Below, in pieces: positions 39,045 to 43,348 of a stretch of DNA of 43,348 nucleotides. The translations under genes and the position numbers were made by a program. The stretch covers positions 1-43,348 of the forward strand of contig JAFAWY010000033.1 in the NCBI GenBank assembly GCA_019241525.1, given 5' to 3'. Each line of letters starts with the position of its first letter. Within the stretch, counting starts at the first letter, position 1. The notes beneath the pieces are model-generated. The model did no database searches. It was not told where the DNA came from and saw only the letters and a list, made by a program, of their open reading frames with translations. This stretch comes from Pseudonocardiales bacterium. GTDB taxonomy: Bacteria > Actinomycetota > Actinomycetes > Mycobacteriales > Pseudonocardiaceae.

Positions 39045-39242
39045 ATGATGTCTGACGCATTGAGTTTCTCCGAGATCGACGGCCAGCAGGCGGAGCTGCT
39101 GCCCGACCGTGCCGTCATGCAGACAAGTTTGCTTGACTCCATCTTCAGCTTGGTTAACAGCATCTTTGGGCTCGTCGGCCTCCCTGTCACCATCGGCTCC
39201 ACCACCACCAGCACAACCACCACCGGCACCGGCACCGGCTAA
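39045..39242 (+). CDS. Putative ribosomal peptide precursor, ELLPDR-type leader
   Basis: 65 residues; ATG-ATG after AAAGGAGAAAGA, a strong ribosome-binding site. Three parts are visible: an acidic leader-like stretch (LSFSEIDGQQAELLPDRAVM, residues 6-25), a hydrophobic helix (LLDSIFSLVNSIFGLVGLPV, 29-48), and a low-complexity tail of only Ser, Thr and Gly (GSTTTSTTTTGTGTG, 51-65). No signal peptide or cysteine. I recall short actinobacterial peptides with an ExxELLPxR motif encoded next to membrane metalloproteases and modification enzymes; this match is from memory. The next gene is an M50-type protease. The natural reading is a leader recognised by a partner protein and a cleaved or modified C-terminal part. 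It could also be a small membrane peptide. An upstream frame start at 38970 lacks a ribosome-binding site. Confidence 0.65.
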   Translation: MMSDALSFSEIDGQQAELLPDRAVMQTSLLDSIFSLVNSIFGLVGLPVTIGSTTTSTTTTGTGTG

Positions 39243-39546
39243 GGCGGCGACAAAAGCCGCAGAAGTCAACGTGCGGGATTGGTCGATCACGCGGTTGCTC
39301 AGTGGTTGGTGCAACCAACGAAACGGCACTGGCGTGGCGGTTGGCAGCCTCCGGCGCGCGGTAATCGAGCGACCGGTCGCTGAGTTGAGCGGTGCCGTAA
39401 AGGGCGATCTCCATGATTGTGCCCTGCGCGAGGGTTGAGCGGGGTGGCTGGCCCGGCGTTGGCCACCCCGGTCACCACATTGCGTATTCCGCTGTGGAAA
39501 ATCTGGCAATCGCCGAGTCAGGGGAGGCGTCATCGATACCGAGTAT
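39243..39546 (+). promoter_or_regulatory. Inter-gene region with attenuator-like hairpin
   Basis: CGGGGTGGC (39440-39448) pairs perfectly with GCCACCCCG (39462-39470), without a U-tract, between the precursor and the protease. It may lower read-through so that the peptide exceeds its protease. A 55-codon frame from the GTG at 39271 to 39438 has fair codon use but no motif and no ribosome-binding site. GGGGAGG at 39521-39527 is the nearest ribosome-binding-like site to the protease and lies 19 bases from its GTG. Confidence 0.45.
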
Positions 39547-40899
39547 GTGGCGGTCGAGCCTGAGTTAGCGGATGCAGTCGCGGGTGTGGTACCGCGGTTG
39601 ACGCCGGGTGTTGAACTGATCGGAGAATATCAGGGATCGGGTTTTCAGCAGCCCCGATTTCTTGTGCGTCGGGCTGACGGCCAGGTTATTCAGTTGTCGC
39701 GGTTGTTGTATCTGTTGACGACCGCGGTGGACGGTCAGCGGGATCTGGTGCAGGTGGCGGCCACAGTCAGCGAACAGTTCGGTCGGGTGGTGTTGGCCCC
39801 GCAGGTGTTGTATCTGATCGACAACCGGCTGCGGCCAGTGGGGCTGGTGGTAGCCGATCCGCAGGCCGGCACCGAGGCACCAGCGAAGATCAAAAAGACG
39901 TCCGATCCGTTGCTGGCATTGAAGTTCCGGGTAGCAGTGATACCCAAGCGGGCGGTCTGGCGGATCGGCGGAGTGTTCGTCCCACTGTTCTGGCCGCCGG
40001 TGATCTTAGCCGCAGTGACCGGATTCATCGGTCTTGACGGGCTGCTACTCGCCCGGGGTGCTCTAGGGCAGACGGCGCCCAGCACGCTGGCGTTGGTGTA
40101 CCAGCCGACGTCGACGCTGTGGGTGCTGGCGATGATTCTGGCTTCTGCGGCGTTTCACGAATGCGGCCATGTCACCGCTTGCCGCTATGGTGGCGCTACC
40201 CCCGGCGTCATGGGTTTCGGTGTGTATCTGGTGTGGCCGACGTTCTATAGCATCGTCACCGACTCCTACCGACTCAATCGGATCGGGCGGCTGCGCACCG
40301 ATCTTGGAGGCGTGTATTTCAACGCGGTGTCCATCGCTGGGATGAGCCTGGTCTATCTGGGCACAAAAGCCCCTTGGCTCCTGGTCGCGATCGTGGCGCT
40401 GCATATCGAGACCGCGATGCAGTTTTTGCCCATCGTTCGTATGGACGGCTACTACATCCTCAGCGACCTGGTCGGCGTGCCCGATTTGTTCAGCCGGATG
40501 GGGCCGGTACTGAAAAGCATGATCCCCGGACAATCGGCCCATCCCCGGGTGACCGAACTTAAACCCTGGGTCCGTCGAACAATCACCCTCTGGGTCGCGA
40601 TCGTGGTACCTACCTTGCTCTACTGGACGATCAGACTCGTGATCGGCGTACCTCGGGTATTACCGGTGGCATACACCAAACTGCTCGAATTAAGCCACGC
40701 AACCAGCGCAGCGGCAGCAGCCGGAAACATCCCCAAGACCACCGTGGACATAGTCCAAGTCGTCTTGTTATTACTACCCTGGACCGGGCTGCTACTGCTA
40801 CTGGGCAGACTAGCGCAAAGACCAGCGCGGCTAATACTGGCTCACTGGAGTACGGCCCAATCACAGGCTAAACGACCCTTATCACCAACCCGATCCTGA
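39547..40899 (+). CDS. M50-type zinc membrane protease with PqqD-like N-terminus
   Basis: 450 residues. Residues 15-100 ([46 protein letters not shown] ... [13 protein letters not shown]) have the order of a PqqD-like winged-helix peptide recognition element: small beta wing, 'hLL..hDG..s..eia..h' helix pair. From 140 on are six or so membrane helices. The zinc site is H204-E205-C-G-H208 in [18 protein letters not shown], with third ligand D300 in [18 protein letters not shown], as in site-2-protease-like putative peptide zinc metalloproteases. It should cut within or near the membrane; the peptide encoded just upstream is the obvious substrate. The only canonical start is GTG 39547, with a poorly placed ribosome-binding site; a rare start closer to GGGGAGG is conceivable. 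No transporter or other modifying enzyme is adjacent. Confidence 0.75.
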   Translation: MAVEPELADAVAGVVPRLTPGVELIGEYQGSGFQQPRFLVRRADGQVIQLSRLLYLLTTAVDGQRDLVQVAATVSEQFGRVVLAPQVLYLIDNRLRPVGLVVADPQAGTEAPAKIKKTSDPLLALKFRVAVIPKRAVWRIGGVFVPLFWPPVILAAVTGFIGLDGLLLARGALGQTAPSTLALVYQPTSTLWVLAMILASAAFHECGHVTACRYGGATPGVMGFGVYLVWPTFYSIVTDSYRLNRIGRLRTDLGGVYFNAVSIAGMSLVYLGTKAPWLLVAIVALHIETAMQFLPIVRMDGYYILSDLVGVPDLFSRMGPVLKSMIPGQSAHPRVTELKPWVRRTITLWVAIVVPTLLYWTIRLVIGVPRVLPVAYTKLLELSHATSAAAAAGNIPKTTVDIVQVVLLLLPWTGLLLLLGRLAQRPARLILAHWSTAQSQAKRPLSPTRS

Positions 40900-40994
40900 C
40901 ATATCGCTTATGGTCCGTTCCTAGCTCATCGCCACGCCGTCGGCGGGTCGTATCAAAGCCCGCGTTCGGCACGACAGGTCAAGCGAGGTCCACC

Positions 40995-42107
40995 ATGGCT
41001 TCGGACATGGACTCGGCTGACCAGGATGTCCCGGGGGGCACGGATCTGATCGCCGATGAGGTTGACAAGCTTGGGATCGAGGCGCAGGAGCCAGACGGTG
41101 TCAGCGACTCCGACCCGCAGCACCTCGTCTGGAATCGACAGCAGTCCCCGGCGTCGCGCCACCACCACCACAACGCCGAACATGGCGGCTCGGCAGACGC
41201 GGTCAGTGTCTATTTCCGGCGGATCGGCCGGGTCGCGTTGCTCAGAGCCCAGCACGAGGTGGAGTTGGCCCAGCGCATCGAGGCCGGGTTGTATGCCGCT
41301 GAGTTGCTGCGTCGGGCCCAGCAGTCCACCCACAACGTGTCCCCGCAGCGGTGTCGGGATCTGCGCTGGATTGTCCGCGAGGGCCAGCAGGCCAAAACCC
41401 ACCTGGTGGAGGCCAACCTGCGCCTGGTGGTGGCGATCGCCAAACGCTATACCGGTCTGGGCCTTCCCTTGTCCGACCTCATTCAGGAAGGCAATCTCGG
41501 CCTCATCCACGCGGTGGAAAAGTTCGACTACGCCAAGGGCTACAAGTTGTCCACTTACGCTACGTGGTGGATCCGCCAAGCCATCGCTCGGGCGCTGGCC
41601 GAGCAGGTCCGCACCATCCACATCCCCGTGCACGTCATCGAGGTGATCAACAAACTGGGTCGCGTCCAGCGCGAGTTGCTCCAAGATCTCGGGCGCGAGC
41701 CCACCCCTGACGAACTCGCCAAGGAAATGGACCTCCCCCCAGACAAGGTGGTCGAACTCCAGCACTACGCCCAGGAACCTCTCTCCCTGGATCAGATCAT
41801 CGGCAACGAAGATGACCTCACACTCGGCGACCTGATCGAAGACCCCCACGCCACGGCGGCCATCGACACCGTCACGTATATACAGCTGCAAGATCAATTG
41901 AAGTCTGTGCTGGCCACGTTGTCCGAGCTCGAAGCCAGCGTCGTGCGGCTGCGCTTTGGGCTCACCGACGGCCATCCCCACAGCCTGGAGGAAATCAGCC
42001 AAATCCACGCCGTCACCCGCGAACACATCCGACAAATCCATATCAAGACCATGGCCAAGCTACGCCGCCACTTCCGATCCCAACTTCTCCGAGACTACCT
42101 CGACTGA
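40995..42107 (+). CDS. Sigma-70 family RNA polymerase sigma factor (group 2-like)
   Basis: 370 residues. Region 1.1 is replaced by a 65-residue Asp/His-rich N-terminus with HHHHN (56-60). Region 1.2 ([30 protein letters not shown]), region 2 ([30 protein letters not shown] ... [10 protein letters not shown]), region 3 ([30 protein letters not shown]) and region 4 are complete. In region 4.2 the -35 recognition helix reads [18 protein letters not shown] instead of TRERIRQIESKT; the R, E and Q that contact the -35 box in E. coli sigma-70 remain. It is related to HrdB/SigB-type factors, is unlikely to be the principal one because of the short N-terminus, and may direct the neighbouring genes. 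An anti-sigma-like gene lies downstream. Confidence 0.9.
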   Translation: MASDMDSADQDVPGGTDLIADEVDKLGIEAQEPDGVSDSDPQHLVWNRQQSPASRHHHHNAEHGGSADAVSVYFRRIGRVALLRAQHEVELAQRIEAGLYAAELLRRAQQSTHNVSPQRCRDLRWIVREGQQAKTHLVEANLRLVVAIAKRYTGLGLPLSDLIQEGNLGLIHAVEKFDYAKGYKLSTYATWWIRQAIARALAEQVRTIHIPVHVIEVINKLGRVQRELLQDLGREPTPDELAKEMDLPPDKVVELQHYAQEPLSLDQIIGNEDDLTLGDLIEDPHATAAIDTVTYIQLQDQLKSVLATLSELEASVVRLRFGLTDGHPHSLEEISQIHAVTREHIRQIHIKTMAKLRRHFRSQLLRDYLD

Positions 42108-42165
42108 TCAACAGCCACGCAGAAAATGTTTCCCGCTCGAAGACGACAAGGACCCATAGCGTAGG

Positions 42166-42473
42166 GGTAGTGGCAAGCGCACTTGCCGTGGGCTTAAAGC
42201 TACCGGCGTTAAGCCATGCCATTGGCTACCAGTTTAGTGACCAAGGCTCGATCATGCTACCACCGATGATCTCAGCTTCCCATCACTGGTCAGCTGTCGC
42301 GAACTTGACATTGCGAGGAAGCGTATTAACGCCACCGTCATAACAGCTGAATTGTTCCTAGCCGCCGGTTTGAGCATCCAGCGGCTAGGCGACCAGACAT
42401 GCAGCGGACATGTGTAAGACGTTGCGCAGCCGGGTATGTCTTACTCGTCCGCGCGACGGTTAAAAAAGGACGA
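42166..42473 (+). ncRNA. Palindrome-dense intergenic region, possible structured RNA
   Basis: Six inverted repeats in 310 bases between the sigma and anti-sigma genes: GGCAAG/CTTGCC (42172-42187), GGCTTAA/TTAAGCC (42191-42215), both enclosed by GGTAG/CTACC (42166-42170 with 42226-42230) as a three-way junction; GATCAT/ATGATC (42250-42271); CCTAGCCGC/GCGGCTAGG (42357-42389); GTAAGAC/GTCTTAC (42414-42444); and TCGTCC/GGACGA (42445-42473). No protein frame covers it. It could be a 3' UTR, a small RNA or a leader of the anti-sigma gene. Stability and conservation untested. Confidence 0.4.
42412..42437 (+). promoter_or_regulatory. SigF/SigB-like promoter upstream of the anti-sigma gene
   Basis: GTGT (42412-42415), 16 bases, GGGTAT (42432-42437), resembling the actinobacterial stress-sigma consensus GTTT-N(15-17)-GGGTA. 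It lies 54 bases before the ATG at 42492. It overlaps the GTAAGAC/GTCTTAC inverted repeat. Confidence 0.4.
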
Positions 42474-42491
42474 ACACAGCGGGTGTGAGAG

Positions 42492-43034
42492 ATGCCTACT
42501 CCCAGCGAAACCATCATTTCCCCCTCACGAACAGCCCGCACCCGCGTGCGCGAAACACAGATAACGCCGCTGGATATCAGCGTGCGCGCCGACACCTCCC
42601 ACGCCTGGCAATCGCGGATCGCCTTGCGGCAATGGCTGCATACCACACGAGTGGCTCCCGCACTCGCCGACAACCTGGCATTAGCTGGCTATGAAGCGTT
42701 GGCCAACGTGGTCGAACATGCCTACCCACCCGATCACCCGCATCCGACGATGCGACTCCAGGCTCAAATGTCTGTCCCCATGCTGCGGATCACCATCACC
42801 GACCACGGTCGATGGCGCTCACCCACCCAGAATGCAGATGACCGCAGCCTCGGCCTGGCGATCATGCGTGCGGTGACGACTTTCCCCCACGTGATACGCC
42901 ACACCCACGGCACCACGGTGGTTCTGTTCGCCGGGCTCGCTATCCGGCGCTCCCGCGGCCGCATCATGCTGCCACCAGCATACGCAAGTAGATGTTCGAC
43001 AGATTCGGTATCGCGGCAAGAGAAGCATTATTAG
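42492..43034 (+). CDS. RsbW-like anti-sigma factor / ATPase
   Basis: 180 residues. A GHKL ATPase of the HATPase_c_2 class: N-box EALANVVEHAY (68-78, N72), D104 and G106 (ITDHGRWRS), SLGLAIM (119-125), and HGTTVVLF (139-146). These proteins bind sigma factors or phosphorylate STAS antagonists. The sigma factor gene lies 385 bp upstream, but anti-sigma factors of this class normally target SigF/SigB-type factors rather than HrdB-like ones, so the pairing is only suggested. The last 25 residues are not conserved-looking. A second HATPase, fused to STAS, is at 6055-6903. Confidence 0.8.
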   Translation: MPTPSETIISPSRTARTRVRETQITPLDISVRADTSHAWQSRIALRQWLHTTRVAPALADNLALAGYEALANVVEHAYPPDHPHPTMRLQAQMSVPMLRITITDHGRWRSPTQNADDRSLGLAIMRAVTTFPHVIRHTHGTTVVLFAGLAIRRSRGRIMLPPAYASRCSTDSVSRQEKHY

Positions 43035-43222
43035 CAAGAAGGGGGCTGTTGCTTCCTTCGAGGGCAAGATCAGGCAGGCTTGGTCGATGGGTCATCGTGC
43101 TCGTCAGCTGCCTGCACCGAGGTCCAGCTTCGCGGGGTTTCATTTCCCTCCGAATGTGACACTCACAGATCACGATCGCGGTTCGTTGGTACCTGCGCTG
43201 TGGGTTGATGCCCCTATGGATG

Positions 43223-43348
43223 TCAAGTGGCTGAAGGCTGCTGTGTGTGCTCAGGGATGGGCTTGATGAGCTGGTAGATCTCGCGTGCGACGGAGCGTTT
43301 TAGGCAGCGGATCGCTTCACGGGGAGTCCTGCCTTCGGAGATGCGGCG
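43223..43348 (-). mobile_element. IS110-like transposase, 3' end at the window edge
   Basis: The minus strand encodes the last 41 residues of a protein running off the window: RRISEGRTPREAIRCLKRSV then AREIYQLI and a short tail. The EGxTxREAIRCLKRxxAREIYxLI pattern is the C-terminus of IS110-family transposases (DEDD/Ser type). Just beyond its stop, GATGCCCCTATGGATGTCAA (43207-43226) may be near the element end. The 188 bases between it and the anti-sigma gene (43035-43222) hold no gene and may include the element's right end. Confidence 0.7.

Noticed and set aside
38801-39235. 144-codon minus-strand frame opposite the precursor
   Set aside because: Its start is poly-Val from the antisense of the Thr/Ser tail, it lacks a ribosome-binding site, and the plus-strand gene has a strong one.
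39271-39438. 55-codon gene between precursor and protease
   Set aside because: Fair codon use, but no ribosome-binding site and no recognisable domain; not enough to list as a gene.

Overview
The window is a GC-rich actinobacterial chromosome segment. Its central block, about 9.1-37.4 kb, keeps the gene order of the Mycobacterium tuberculosis Rv1075c-Rv1112 region: GDSL hydrolase, cystathionine beta-synthase, proline-rich RDD protein, metB, greA, DUF4307, mca, small membrane protein, DUF255 protein, short-chain cis-prenyltransferase, phoH2, fumarase, glpX, xseB/xseA, lipid-droplet-type protein, ispH, a small membrane protein and ychF. This order, together with a mycothiol S-conjugate amidase, points to a mycothiol-producing relative of the mycobacteria, probably Pseudonocardiaceae or a neighbouring family. 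That placement is inference from gene order and recalled families; no database search was run.

Layout. 0-4.7 kb holds an AT-richer leader with a lipoprotein-signal remnant, a ferric-reductase/2Fe-2S oxidoreductase fusion, fdhD, and an SDR with a tiny hydrophilic partner gene. 4.7-8.0 kb is an island of decay and regulation: a perfect 18-bp inverted repeat, a frameshifted CheB-like methylesterase, a STAS-HATPase regulator, and a three-gene overlapping cluster of two PRC-barrel proteins plus a 45-residue membrane protein. 8.2-9.0 kb holds a Bax-inhibitor-1 family membrane protein. 9.1-24.9 kb is conserved core: transsulfuration (cbs, metB), threonine deaminase, greA, mca, DUF255, methyltransferase, prenyltransferase, DUF885, and phoH2 preceded by a 4-base-overlapping ORF that looks like the PhoAT antitoxin arrangement. 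24.9-28.2 kb is an AfsR/SARP-type regulator and a secreted cysteine-containing protein. 28.2-37.4 kb is conserved core again.

37.4-43.3 kb is an accessory region with long non-coding stretches. It contains a small, apparently leaderless gene under a palindrome, a putative ribosomal peptide precursor (39045-39242), an M50-type zinc membrane protease whose N-terminus resembles a PqqD-like winged helix, a sigma-70 family factor with a variant region 4.2, a heavily palindromic intergenic region, an RsbW-like anti-sigma factor, and the 3' end of an IS110-like transposase at the edge.

The most interesting candidate system is the short ELLPDR-type peptide with a Ser/Thr/Gly tail followed by the M50 protease. 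The precursor has its own promoter-like sequence, repeat motifs and palindrome, and an attenuator-like hairpin separates the two genes. The adjacent sigma/anti-sigma pair may be linked to it, but this is not shown by the sequence.
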